From positions 1-17,027 of the forward strand of contig JAIVFJ010000645.1 of NCBI GenBank assembly GCA_025765615.1: a DNA stretch of 17,027 nucleotides, in the 5' to 3' direction. The translations under genes were made by a program, and so were the position numbers. The stretch comes from Zopfochytrium polystomum. Its lineage: Eukaryota > Chytridiomycota > Chytridiomycetes > Chytridiales > Chytridiaceae. Below the pieces are notes generated by a model. That model was not told the DNA's origin, did not search any database, and saw only the letters and a list, made by a program, of their open reading frames with translations. Shown here in pieces: positions 1 to 8,139 of this stretch (its first letter is position 1; every line of letters begins with the position of its first letter).

Positions 1-263
1 AAGACGGAGCCAGCGAAAGCAAAGACGTCGTTCGACGTGCAGGTTGAGATGACGGATCCTCCTGTCTGTTGATCGGGGGCGCACGTTCCTTCGCAGGTGC
101 TGCCGGGGCTGGCAAGGATGACTGACGGTGCACCGGCGCAGCTGGCCGCAGGGTAAGCTTGGATAACGGACAAGGCGGAGGATGCTGTCGTTGCCAACAA
201 TGACGTATTGGCGAGCTGCATGGGTGCTGCCAGCGCCGCGAGGAAGTTGGAAGGGCCTGGCAT
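1..263 (-). CDS. Secreted protein family member, N-terminal part (runs off left edge)
   Basis: The frame opens with ATG at 263-261 and stays open for 87 codons to the window edge, so the C-terminus is missing. Residues about 6-34 are Ala/Leu-rich (NFLAALAAPMQLANTSLLA) and fit a signal peptide. The mature start AYPAASCAGAPS is followed by paired cysteines (STCEGTC) and then by SVISTCTSNDVFAFAGSV. That last block resembles the start of the copy at 7254-7841 (SSISTACVNKGDDLLAYGGS), so this piece and that one appear to cover the two halves of the same protein type. A sequence like TTATCCAAG before the AYP codons could be a 3' splice site, so the signal peptide might be on a separate exon. The function is unknown. 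Secretion is inferred from composition, and family membership from alignment by eye within this window. Confidence 0.5.
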   Translation of the reverse strand, partial: MPGPSNFLAALAAPMQLANTSLLATTASSALSVIQAYPAASCAGAPSVILASPGSTCEGTCAPDQQTGGSVISTCTSNDVFAFAGSV

Positions 264-420
264 TGCTCTTGCCTTATTCTTTTCGGATCTTTCGATGGGT
301 GGGCGGGCGGGCGTTCTTTTTGAATTGTAATCAACACCAACTCGCCACCGGCCTTCCCTAGGCCAGCCTGGGTTTTGTGGTACTCTGGAAGTGGCAGGTT
401 GCCCAAACTGTTGTACAGCA

Positions 421-656
421 CAGCCGTCGCGTTTACCACTGGCCCGGTACACTCCTTAGATTGCCATGAGTTGACGACGACCTGATAACCGCTTTGCTCT
501 CCGAAGCCGAGGGCTGTTAGACGCGGGAGAAAGTCTGAGTATGGATATCGGCCGCCTCCGTCGGGCGCTGATGAAAAACGCTCCAAAAAGAGTCGCACAA
601 GTGTTATCCTTGCAGGCCGATTCGACGTGGGTTGCTCTCCGGAACAGAAGGCCCAT
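421..656 (-). pseudogene. Broken copy of the secreted protein family (middle part)
   Basis: Reading down from 656, the frame gives ACKDNTCATLFGAFFISA, which matches DDKACTSLFGALFVKA in the copy at 7254-7841. The match then continues one frame over as PDGGGRYPY (for ADGGCYTG) and CTGPVVNATAV (for CSGPVKNTTTV). The break lies at a run of five T (minus strand) near 573-577. The Cys of the DG-x-CY motif is Arg here. No signal peptide or upstream half is found before 656, and the next copy on the same strand already begins at 263. I read this as a 5'-truncated, frame-broken fragment. The frame break alone could be a sequencing indel, but the missing 5' half cannot. Confidence 0.45.
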
Positions 657-817
657 TTTCAAAGATCAATAATGTTGTGAAAGAAAGGAGGTAGGCTACG
701 TCACATGTATTCCTTGATTTGAGAGTCAACATGTCGTTTTGCCCAGTCCCTCCCAAAAAAGGATATTCTGGCTGCCTGGGCCAGCGCCGTGGGGCAAGAC
801 AGTCCCGCCCTCACCAC

Positions 818-834
818 AAAAAAAAAAAAAAAAA
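818..834 (+). repeat. Poly-A homopolymer (17 A)
   Basis: This is an uninterrupted run of 17 A upstream of the secreted-family fragment. It has no gene-like sequence ending at it, so it is recorded as a low-complexity tract. Its length is likely to be unreliable in any read set. Confidence 0.9.
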
Positions 835-954
835 CGCTCACGCGCGCATGCTCCTCAGGCTCTCCCGTTCGCCGCAGCCGAAGACTTTTGGCGGAACTTT
901 GACCGATCGTCACAGCCGTCGTCGGCCTCCTCGTCTTTCTTTGGCTTCTCACAG

Positions 955-1217
955 GTCTACCCGGTCGCCGCGGACTGCACCAGCGGCAGCGGCCCGTCCC
1001 TCGTGTTCGGCTTCCTCGGCAACCCATGTCCAATGGCTTGCCGCACCGGTGCTTGTGGAACCGTTGCCAAACCGACATGGCGCCGTCTGTCTCGCGGAGC
1101 TGCCACAGGTCTGTCATTGCAAGGGTCTTTGTCTCGCCCTTGGAAATCAGCGACGTCATCCACGAGAACGTCAGCAGCGACAGCAGCGGCGCCGTCGACT
1201 CCGGTGTCGCCTGTTGA
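955..1217 (+). pseudogene. N-terminal-like piece of the secreted protein family, frame broken
   Basis: After a good 3' splice site (pyrimidine-rich, ending TTCTCACAG at 954) the frame reads VYPVAADCTSGSGPSLVF, then PCPMACRTGACG. This parallels AYPAASCAGAPSVIL and STCEGTC of the copy at 1-263. Near 1070-1080 the similarity moves one frame over to DMAPSVSRSCHRSVIARVF and stops at TGA 1215-1217. Just upstream (about 903-955) another frame encodes a strongly hydrophobic stretch (IVTAVVGLLVFLWLL) that could be the signal peptide, but I could not join it without a one-base change. The 3' end overlaps the 3' end of the minus-strand membrane-protein gene at 1171. It could be a real gene with an indel or a decayed copy. 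Confidence is low. Confidence 0.3.
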
Positions 1218-2080
1218 GCAGAGCGTCACTCGTCGCGTTTGAAAAAACGGGCTTGCAAAGAAATGCCGCTGCGGTGAAGTGAAACCTCAAAGGAGCACTT
1301 ACACTCTTGTCCCCTCCTGCCGCGTTTGCCTCACCTCGCCGCAAAAACAGGACGTAATGCCTCCCACCGTTCAGCACCATCCCGAAGGCCGCGCATACTG
1401 CCGACGCCGTGTGTAGGCGGAAAGTTGGTGAACCGTCGATGGCCGCTTTGTACGCTTGAACGCCCGCAAAAACGGCAACCAGCACCAAGTAAGCAAACGC
1501 GGTGGTGAGAAACGGTGGCGCGGACGGAGACAACGACAACGACGACGGCGACGACGACCGCGCATTCAGGGCCATGTACAGAACGCATAACGCGCAAACG
1601 GTCTTTTAGCGACGTGGGAATCGTTGAGCACGATCGGGTCAGCAGGGCTGGACGGTTGTTCAAAAAGAAGAAAGAAAGGATTTTTATACCTCCGCCACAA
1701 CACTCGCAACGCCCATCACGTCGAAATCCACGCCTGACTCTGACACCGCCGCAAGACCCGCACCAACGACCGCGATCGGCACCGCGAGCCACCGCAGGAT
1801 GGCGTCTGCATGTGCGAGCCGATCATCCGAGCCGCCAAAGTCGTCCCCGTCGCTGTTGTTGTCGTCCTCGTCGTTGTCGGGGGTCTGTCGATGACAGTGG
1901 GGGGTAGGATGCAGCGGAGGTGCACGGTCGCGTCGTACGGCGCAGCAGGTACGCCAGGCCGGCGGCGGTTGCGGCGAAGAGAGAAAGCAGCAAGAGGCGG
2001 AGAACAAAGTCGGGCGGCAGCGGGGTGGGTTGTGATGCGGGCGGCGGCATGGCGAAAGGCTGCGTGGGAACGTTTGGCAA
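1171..2080 (-). CDS. Multi-span membrane protein, unidentified, three exons
   Basis: The proposed CDS is complement(join(1171..1602,1690..1852,1926..2080)), 750 nt and 249 residues, with splice phases that agree. Hydrophobic segments in order are VLRLLLLSLFAATAAGLAYLL, shortened here to its core LLLLSLFAATAAG (about residues 24-41), ILRWLAVPIAVVGAGLAAV, TVCALCVLYMAL, FLTTAFAYLVLVAVFAGV, and a weaker one around ASAVCAAFGMVL. An acidic Asp/Gly linker (PDGDDFGGSDD) follows the first segment. The intron 1603-1689 (GTATAA to TAAAAG) is well supported because it joins two membrane segments in frame. The intron 1853-1925 has a weaker donor (GTGCAC). A further in-frame 51-bp segment with a perfect GTAAGT donor (1252-1302) may also be an intron. 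The start could be the ATG at 2080 or at 2050. I do not recognise the family. Confidence 0.5.
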
Positions 2081-2654
2081 AGTCGATAAGGGGAAATAAA
2101 ATTAGAAATACTCCGCCAGCAAAAGGTGTCCAAAATGTTTGCCTGGCGTCATCCTACGTCCAGCAGAAGAACACGGAGCAACCCGGTTGCATTCTTTCCA
2201 ATGCAACAGTGTGCAGAACAACTCCAGTTTATTCACTTTGTCTTCTCAACTGGCGGCTCAAGAGCAGAAGCTGTGGAGCGAACTCCTGCAAAGCTCTGGT
2301 GAGAGATTGCGAAACATCTGAGGTGCGAAGTCACGAGAGAAGTCCCACGGCAGCGACGGTCTTGCACCGAGTTCCAGCGGGGATGTCCATGAAAGAGCAG
2401 GCCAATATAGACGAGATTTTGAGCGTGCTAGGAAAATCATCGAGCCAAAACAAAAAAAAAAATAAAATAAAAATAAAATAAAAATAAAAAAATCCACCAA
2501 AAAACATTCTCACACCTCGGGGCCTGGTGCCCGGAGAAACACTTCCAACCCGGCGTAAGCGCCAACCCCGCCCGCGCTTCAAAGGTTTTTGAGTCTGGAC
2601 AACGGAGATCTTCTCTCGCTTTTCGTGCTGACTATTATGTCATAATACGTAACA
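2081..2654. other. Gene-poor stretch with an unresolved plus-strand open frame
   Basis: Open frames run on the plus strand from about 2134. One starts MFAWRHPTSSRR at 2134. Another carries an amphipathic stretch SSQLAAQEQKLWSELLQ at about 2247-2297. A third ends MKEQANIDEILSVLGK before 2440. They lie in different frames and I could not connect them with convincing introns, so I do not call a gene. An A-rich (AAAAT)-type tract follows directly at 2446-2491. No RNA gene is visible. Confidence 0.35.
2446..2491 (+). repeat. A-rich AAAAT/AAAT low-complexity tract
   Basis: The run consists of A-runs interrupted by single T at 4-6 base spacing, with one C near its left end. It directly follows an open plus-strand frame. 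Such tracts occur as simple repeats and also as tails of non-LTR retrosequences. No clear target-site duplication was found around it. Confidence 0.85.
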
Positions 2655-3993
2655 TCATTCATCACTGGCTGCCCCTTGACCCGCTAAAATACTTTCAACC
2701 ATTGGCAACGAATGGGATTTACAAAGGTCGCACAAGATCCGATTATTCCACCCCCATGTGTGACGGTCGTATCGCCTCAAAAAGTGGCTGACAATGCTGT
2801 CCTTCCCGTCTGTCCCTTCCATGTCCTGGACTCCGTGCCCAGCGCTCAACAAAGCCCCAGTCATCGCGGCGACTTCCCCAACCCACCAGTCGATTCCCGC
2901 TAAAATTCGGCGATAGTTTTGGCTCTCAAGGCAGCAGTACGCTGCCTTCCACACAAGATCCACTCGGGAAAACTCCGGCTTCAGAGCGATCCCCCCGCAC
3001 AGGCAAAGACCTTTCCACCGCTTCCACGTCTCGTGAAAGAAAGCGATGCTCACTGACTCAAGCTCCACCATCGTCCTGCCGTCGACAAAGTCAAGCACTC
3101 GAGCTGACACAATGGGGTCGAGGATTCCGAGACTCGGCGGCGGGCAGCCGGCTTGATCCCACCGATCTGCTGTGGTTTTGCTGATGTCCTCTCGAAGCCG
3201 CGTCACGGTCACAGCCAGACCGGCGTATGTGCCCCGATCGAAAATCGCTCGATGCGTCGGATTGCTCCAATCCAAACGCTCGCTGCGCACAACAGGGTCG
3301 CGAACGTTCAGCGTGTTTGCCGAAGGGGTGCTCTCGGCGACTGCTTGCCCCAAGTCTATCACCGGGTCGACCACCGAGTACATCGAACCCACTGTGCAGT
3401 TGTAGAACTGTCCCGCGTTTTCCTTGATCTGCCTGTCAGTGGCAGGGCCAGGACTTCCTTCAAAGAGCTTCCAGAGCATCTCTGCGACTATGCAGAGCTG
3501 GCGCACACTCAGATTGCGTGACTTGAGACGCCGATGGAGCCATTCTGCGCAGAATGCGTGGTACACGTTCTCTGTGGGAACCGGCCTCTCGAGCGCCCTC
3601 TTTTCTTGCTCCTCATATTCAGACTCGTCTTCCCAATGATCGTGATGTAATCCTCGAAGGTGGTTGGGGGGGCCACGCACGGCTTGCCTGGTCTTTGTCA
3701 ATCTCATCGAAGCCGACGTCCACCTCTGTCTTGGTGGTCAAAGCAGCACAGTCCAAACCGAGTTCCCAGTCGTTGAACGTGACGTAGCTGCGATCTGATT
3801 TGGCGCGAAACAGTGGGACCGGCTGTTTGCCGTATGGAGTGAAGAGGACTGACCACTTGCCGGCGTCAAAGTCGAGCCCTGTCATGGGGGAAAGATGGAG
3901 ACGGAGGAGAACCGTGAGGCACTGTCCAGGCATGTGGTGCTTCCCCGAACCTCTGCAGTCAAACTCTTCATTCCACCCGAGGAAACTGCTCAT
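2655..3993 (-). CDS. F-box-like protein of unknown target, two exons
   Basis: The CDS is complement(join(2655..3628,3681..3993)), 1287 nt and 428 residues. The 52-bp intron (GTGCGT to GGGAAG) restores the frame exactly, giving DKDQASHESEYEEQEKR across the junction. The N-terminal third (SSFLGWNEEFDCRG, then KWSVLFTPYGKQ) is unrecognised. A charged linker follows. In the C-terminal half, about 3003-3119, the stretch ARVLDFVDGRTMVELESVS followed by FFHETWKRWKGLC has the spacing of an F-box (hydrophobic helix, VS pair, W and LC at the end). F-box proteins recruit substrates to SCF ubiquitin ligases through Skp1, and that role here is inference. The proposed start is ATG 3993-3991. An in-frame ATG at 4074 would add 27 residues and nearly meet the divergent secreted-family piece. 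Confidence 0.6.
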
Positions 3994-4057
3994 TTGCAGT
4001 GGCTTGAGGCGGCAGAGCGGCAGCAGGCACAACCCGCATTTCTGGTCGATCCACCAC

Positions 4058-4579
4058 GCCGCCGCCCTCGCCAAATCCTCCTTTGCAACGACCCCCTACG
4101 TAACTGTCAACGCGTACCGCAACGGTTGCTCCACATACTTTGGCTCCGCAAGCATCAGGGCCGACGGAAAGTGCTACCAGCCAGATTCACTGATCTTCGC
4201 TGACGACGAGCTTGGCTTCACAGCCTCCGTCAACGGGACAGTTGCCACCGTCAAGGCGTGGACAAATCGGCACTGCTCAGGGAATCCCGTGTTTGCGGCA
4301 GACTCAGCCACCGAACCCCGCGCCTGCAACGCCACCGCTGATATTGCCTTCTTCATCGCGGGAGCGTCCGCAAACGGCTCGCCTCTCTCCACCCCGTCTC
4401 TCCCTGCCAATCTTCCTAGCATTCCAGATAACCTCCGAAAGACTCTGCCCACAAGCACTGCAAGCGCTCCAGTTCCCAGGAGCGGTGCGGCCTCCACCCT
4501 CGGAGGCCACTCGCGATCGGCGCTTACATTTTTGGTTTTGGTTGGCACTGTTTGGTGGCTAATTGCCTCCATGGTTTAG
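4058..4579 (+). pseudogene. Secreted protein family, C-terminal part lacking its 5' half
   Basis: The frame from about 4058 to TAG 4577-4579 reads AALAKSSFATTPYVTVNAYR, then NGCSTYFGSASIRADGKCYQ and HCSGNPVFAADSATEPRACN. Each block aligns with the copy at 7254-7841 (C-x-x-x-FG, DG-x-CY, CSG, final C). It ends with a Ser/Pro/Thr-rich linker and the hydrophobic tail LTFLVLVGTVWWLIASMV, which fits a GPI-anchor signal. No in-frame ATG with homology lies upstream. Similarity stops near 4058-4070, and the sequence before that is the opposite strand of the gene ending at 2655. So the signal peptide and the first cysteine block are missing. It is either a truncated copy or an exon whose partner I cannot see. 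The C-terminal half itself has no frame break. Confidence 0.55.
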
Positions 4580-4859
4580 AACAAATAATAACTTTTCCGA
4601 ATGAGCGCTGGTTTTCACTTAACTTTGAAACGAAATAGAGGAGGATGAGTTCGCGTTTGCAGGCTCCTTCGAAAGAAAAGTGGGGGAGCCTTCCGTTCCG
4701 CGCGAAAAAGAAAGAAAAAAGGCATTTTAAAATAGACCACTCCGCCGTGAACAACACTTTTGGCCGTCAACAAACCCGCGGCCTCGCCGGCAGCGTGGCA
4801 CCGACTAAGACTGGCACTGAGTGCGCATCGTAAGAAAGATGTTTTGCATAGCAAAAAAT
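4580..4859. other. Convergent intergenic region
   Basis: This lies between the 3' end of the secreted-family piece (plus) and the 3' end of the F-box gene (minus). It is AT-richer than the flanks. Small open frames on both strands look like chance. No RNA gene or repeat is seen. Confidence 0.5.
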
Positions 4860-6204
4860 TCAATGCCATCGGAACTTCGAAGCCTCTCGATTTACTTCCA
4901 CAATTCCCACAAGTCGCTCGTAAGAAGCAAAATCCTCTCCTTTTACGAAATTTTTCAAGATTACTAGAGGAGCCATGCACACAATTCCGTTCTTGTCGTC
5001 GAGTATCCCATAGTAAAACAAAGGAAAAGCTTCGTCCTCCGCCAGTCTTTGCTGGATGGCGCGGAAGGCTTCGCGCTGGAAGGGTGTGTAATTATGACAT
5101 GCCTCCGCGATCAAGTCCATCGGCTGTCAGCTTTCGTGGCTCCGCGCTCGAGATTCCGTCAAAAAGATCCGCCCACGTGAGATTTCGATGATTCCCTGAA
5201 ACGAACACCGCCGCCATGAACTCGATGAGGTGGATCTTCTCCAGCGTGTCTGCACGTCTTTGCATGAATGAGAGAAGCCTCTTATCAAAGAAACAGTTTT
5301 GCAGTCGCAGCTGTCGCAGTCGAGGCATGCTGGATAGGCCAATTGTGAAAGGCGTTTCGAAAAACTGATTGTCGCCGCCGTAGGTTCCAAACGGGCTGGC
5401 GACAAATTCGAGGGAAAGAAGGCCGTCTGCAGGGTCGAAGAAGAGAGTCGTGAGGTGCTCGAAAAAGTCTTGGTAGCCCGGGGTTGTTCTGGAGTGTAAA
5501 CCTTCACCGTTGTCCGCACCCCACATTTGAATAGATAAGTGCTCCAGTTGGCCCACGAAGTGTACCCACTGCGGCTTGAGCCACGCAGTTGTAAGGACTG
5601 GCGGCAGCGATAGGATCGTAAGGCTGCGAACGGTTGGATTCGATGCGACCGCTCTCCACACATCCGCCATCAACCGCCGCCACTCAAACTTCTCCTCAGA
5701 TGCGACAACATCCTCCGCACACTCACGCCAGAAGGATATATAGATAGATCCCCCGATACCAAACACGTCGTCCACCCATCTGCAACCGCGCGGCGCAAAG
5801 TTGTGGTCAGCGATAAACTCGAGTGTGAGGGCATCGATCCGTGGCGCGAGACGCCCTGAAATTATGTCCGTCGCGAAGGTGGAGACGGCCGTCCCATCCA
5901 GATCGTCCAGGCCTTCTTCAGCGGCGGGGACAGCGATCGTCGCGGTGTCGTGGCCCGCCAGCGGGTTCCCGTGCAACATGCACTGAAAGCGCATGTGCCG
6001 AAAGTGGTGGCCGTGGGCAACTGCAAGCGCCCAGATCGCGGCCGCGTCTTGACCGCCGTTTGTTGCGCGAACAGAGCGGAAGACGGACGGCGCCAGGGCA
6101 CTGCGCAATCGTTGGCATGTTGCGCTGAGATTGCAGCGATCGCACGCCGAGGTCAAGTGGTCGGCGATCGCGATCAAGATGTCGTCCGGGAGCTCGTCGA
6201 GCAT
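4860..6204 (-). CDS. F-box protein (fungal type), one frame break near the 3' end
   Basis: ATG at 6204-6202 begins MLDELPDDILIAIADHLTSA, a textbook F-box opening. It continues NLSATCQRLRSALAPSVFRS and FRHMRFQCMLHG, and later shows leucine-rich-like spacing (SMPRLRQLRLQNCFF; TLEKIHLIEFMAAV). The middle motif TWADLFDGISSAEPRKLT and the C-terminal region YTPFQREAFRAIQQRLAED, YGILDDKNGIVC and KGEDFASYERL fit a common fungal F-box architecture. The last block lies one frame over, with the break between 5112 and 5130. No intron fits there, because the best GT-AG pair (53 bp) gives the wrong phase. The stop is at 4860-4862. The likely role is substrate recruitment for SCF ubiquitin ligase, with an unknown target. 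The F-box call is strong. Whether the break is real or a sequencing indel is open. Confidence 0.8.
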
Positions 6205-6449
6205 TGTGGTGGCGCAGTCCGAATTGTTTGGCGTCCGAGCGCACCACCGCTGACATTCGTCCAGGCAGCGGCAACGCTCCGGTTTCCCGGAGTGGAGTTT
6301 GTTCAGTGCAAAGAAATTCGAGCTCAGTTGGTTGCACTTCTTCAAACGTGATCTCAATTTATTGCAACGATGCGATTGAACTATTAACGGTCTCCGTTTC
6401 ATACATTATAAAAAAAAACCTCAAAGCGAGCTGAAGGGCTTCTTCATCA

Positions 6450-7215
6450 TTAACGTAGAAGGTAAGTTTCAAGTTCCTTGCGACGGCTGGCAATCGGAGC
6501 CGGACCTGTTTCCAAAAGAAATGAATGGAATGAAGGACCGAAAAAGGAGAGAAAGCTCACCTAGATCAATGTTATAAAACCACTCCAAATCATTGAGGTG
6601 TTCGTTTCTGAGATCAATGACCTGGAGGCCATTCGCGGGGAAAAAAGCGAAGCCCGGCAGCCGAGTACCTGGACGGACGGGCCGTTGAAGCGCCGCCAAC
6701 ACGGGGTTGTTTGGTTCTCGGAGAGGATGGCCTGTAGTTTCTTTGAGGACAGCCCCGAGGGGCAAGCCAGCGCTGAAGCAATGCAAGTTGATCGATCGAA
6801 TTCGTGCATTTTCGATCTTGGCGTTCAACATGTCCGCTATGTCGTCGACCCTGCCCGTCAGGTTTTCCACTTGTCTTGCCAGAGGACGAATGGCGTTCTC
6901 AATGGCGTTCTCAATGGCCGGTCCGAACCACGCCGGCGCCCCCGCCCCGGGATACTGCTGGGCTGCGTGGTGGGCGAGCAGCGCGTGCTCACGCACTGCG
7001 GCGGCGACGGATTCTTCTGCTGACAGGACCTGAGGCGCATCGGCACGCAGGCGCTTGCGCACTCTGGTCTCGACGGCTGCGGCAGAAACGTGAGCCGCAG
7101 ACAGTGGATCGCCTGCGGCGACGCCAGCAGCGGGCGGGGCTGCTGCAGCCAGGTAGGCCACCGCTTCGGCGGCTGCGGGGGGCGGGAGGGGCGGCACAGC
7201 GGCTTGGTAGTTCAT
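6450..7215 (-). CDS. Mug135-like C-terminal domain protein, two exons
   Basis: The CDS is complement(join(6450..6505,6561..7215)), 236 residues. The 55-bp intron (GTGAGC to GGAAACAG) joins WFYNIDLG to PAPIASRRKELETYLLR before TAA 6450-6452. The N-terminal 60 residues are Ala/Pro-rich, followed by a basic patch RVRKRLRA. A predicted coiled coil follows (RPLARQVENLTGRVDDIAD). The C-terminal third has NARIRSINLHCFSAGLPL, GTRLPGFAFFPANGLQ and the final RR-x-x-LETYL, which matches my recollection of the fungal Mug135-like C-terminal domain. In Schizosaccharomyces pombe, mug135 is a meiotically upregulated gene, and no molecular role is assigned. A 12-base tandem duplication at about 6891-6914 encodes a repeated IENA. 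An in-frame ATG at 7242 would add nine residues. Its 5' end lies head to head with a secreted-family piece. Confidence 0.72.
6891..6914. repeat. 12-bp tandem duplication inside the Mug135-like gene
   Basis: The unit AATGGCGTTCTC occurs twice in a row, followed by a partial third copy (AATGGC). On the minus strand it encodes ENAIENAI at the start of the coiled coil, so copy-number change would add or remove one helical turn without breaking the frame. Confidence 0.85.
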
Positions 7216-7253
7216 TTCTGGTGAGAACAAGTGGACTGACAAGTCCGGTTTAA

Positions 7254-7841
7254 GATGCTTCCTCTATCTCGACCGCCTGCGTGAACAAGGGCGACGACCT
7301 CCTGGCGTACGGGGGCTCGCTCTTCGGTCATGGTGCGACTTACATCGCGCAAGTGATCTACGACGACAAAGCCTGCACATCGCTCTTTGGCGCGCTCTTC
7401 GTCAAGGCCGACGGCGGCTGCTATACGGGCGCCGACATTGCGACGTACCGAGGCGTCACCGCGACCGTCGACGAGAGCGGATCGCAGGTATTGCTCAAGA
7501 CATATGGCACGGTCGACTGCAGCGGACCCGTGAAGAACACGACGACAGTCGCAACGGCAAAATGTCGAGACATGGTTTCGTCCACAGTTGTTGTGAACGG
7601 CGTGACCGCGAGCGAAGGAACGACTTCTCTGACTGCACCGACCGGCGCCACGACAAGCGGAGGAACGGCTTCGCACGCTACATCGAATGGCATCTCGACA
7701 GGTACGGCGTCTCAGACTGCAGCAAATGGTGTCTCCTCCAGGAGCGGAGCGGGCTCCACGACCCCTACCTTGGCTGGCAAATTCAGTGCTTGGCCGATCG
7801 TTTTTGTTGCAACAATGGTGTTGTTGGTGGTGATGGCGTAA
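7254..7841 (+). pseudogene. Secreted protein family, most complete C-terminal copy, 5' half missing
   Basis: The frame follows a TAA at 7251-7253 and stays open for 195 codons. It reads SSISTACVNKGDDLLAYGGS, then KACTSLFGALFVKADGGCY, then DCSGPVKNTTTVATAKC, a Thr/Ser/Gly-rich linker of about 60 residues, and the hydrophobic tail WPIVFVATMVLLVVMA at TAA 7839-7841. The layout suggests a cysteine-bearing extracellular domain with a stalk and a GPI signal. There is no in-frame ATG before the conserved domain, only TAA immediately upstream, so the 5' end must be missing or on another exon. TTTAAG at 7249-7254 could be a weak 3' splice site. The divergent Mug135-like gene starts within 12-39 bp upstream, which leaves no room for a nearby signal-peptide exon unless it is antisense to that gene. 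Confidence 0.55.
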
Positions 7842-8139
7842 AGAACCAGCTTGTAAAGTGATCGTCCCTTTCCCCAGCCGCACGCAAGCACTTGACCACT
7901 TTCAATTCTCTTTCTTTTGTTTTTGGAATGCCGACTTTATTATTTCCTCATATCCGTATGTTTGTGTTCTTTAACGTGCGTTTGGTGACTGTCATAAAAC
8001 ATAACTCGATTCTCTGTGTGTAAGAAATAGTAAGTCGCACAGACGACCTGGATGATCCAGTCCATCATGGTCGAGGCGATGGTAGAACTCGGCATCCCAG
8101 CCTGGGATTCACCGACGAAGGTTCACCAATCCTCCGCAA
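7842..8139. other. Intergenic, nothing recognised
   Basis: This is the 3' flank of the secreted-family copy and the 5' flank of IBA57. There is a T-rich stretch (CTTTCTTTTGTTTTT) at about 7912-7926. No gene, RNA or repeat was seen. Confidence 0.5.

Noticed and set aside
567..627. An intron ending TTTTTCATCAG in the minus-strand secreted-family fragment
   Set aside because: It would remove ACKDNTCATLFGAFF, which matches the other copies, so a one-base break is the better explanation.
818..834. Poly-A run as the tail of a retrocopy
   Set aside because: Nothing gene-like ends at it and no flanking direct repeat was found.
3800..4057. Upstream extension of the plus-strand frame that leads into the 4058-4579 copy
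   Set aside because: It shows no family similarity and is antisense to the minus-strand gene with a phase-consistent intron.
5127..5179. An intron (GTGGGC to GCTGACAG, 53 bp) to explain the F-box frame change
   Set aside because: Splicing it gives an immediate stop, and the removed part encodes a block (TWADLFDGISSAEPRKLT) typical of this family.
7212..7883. A 223-codon open frame on the minus strand
   Set aside because: It is antisense to the conserved secreted-family frame and is Arg/Ser-rich with no recognisable domain.
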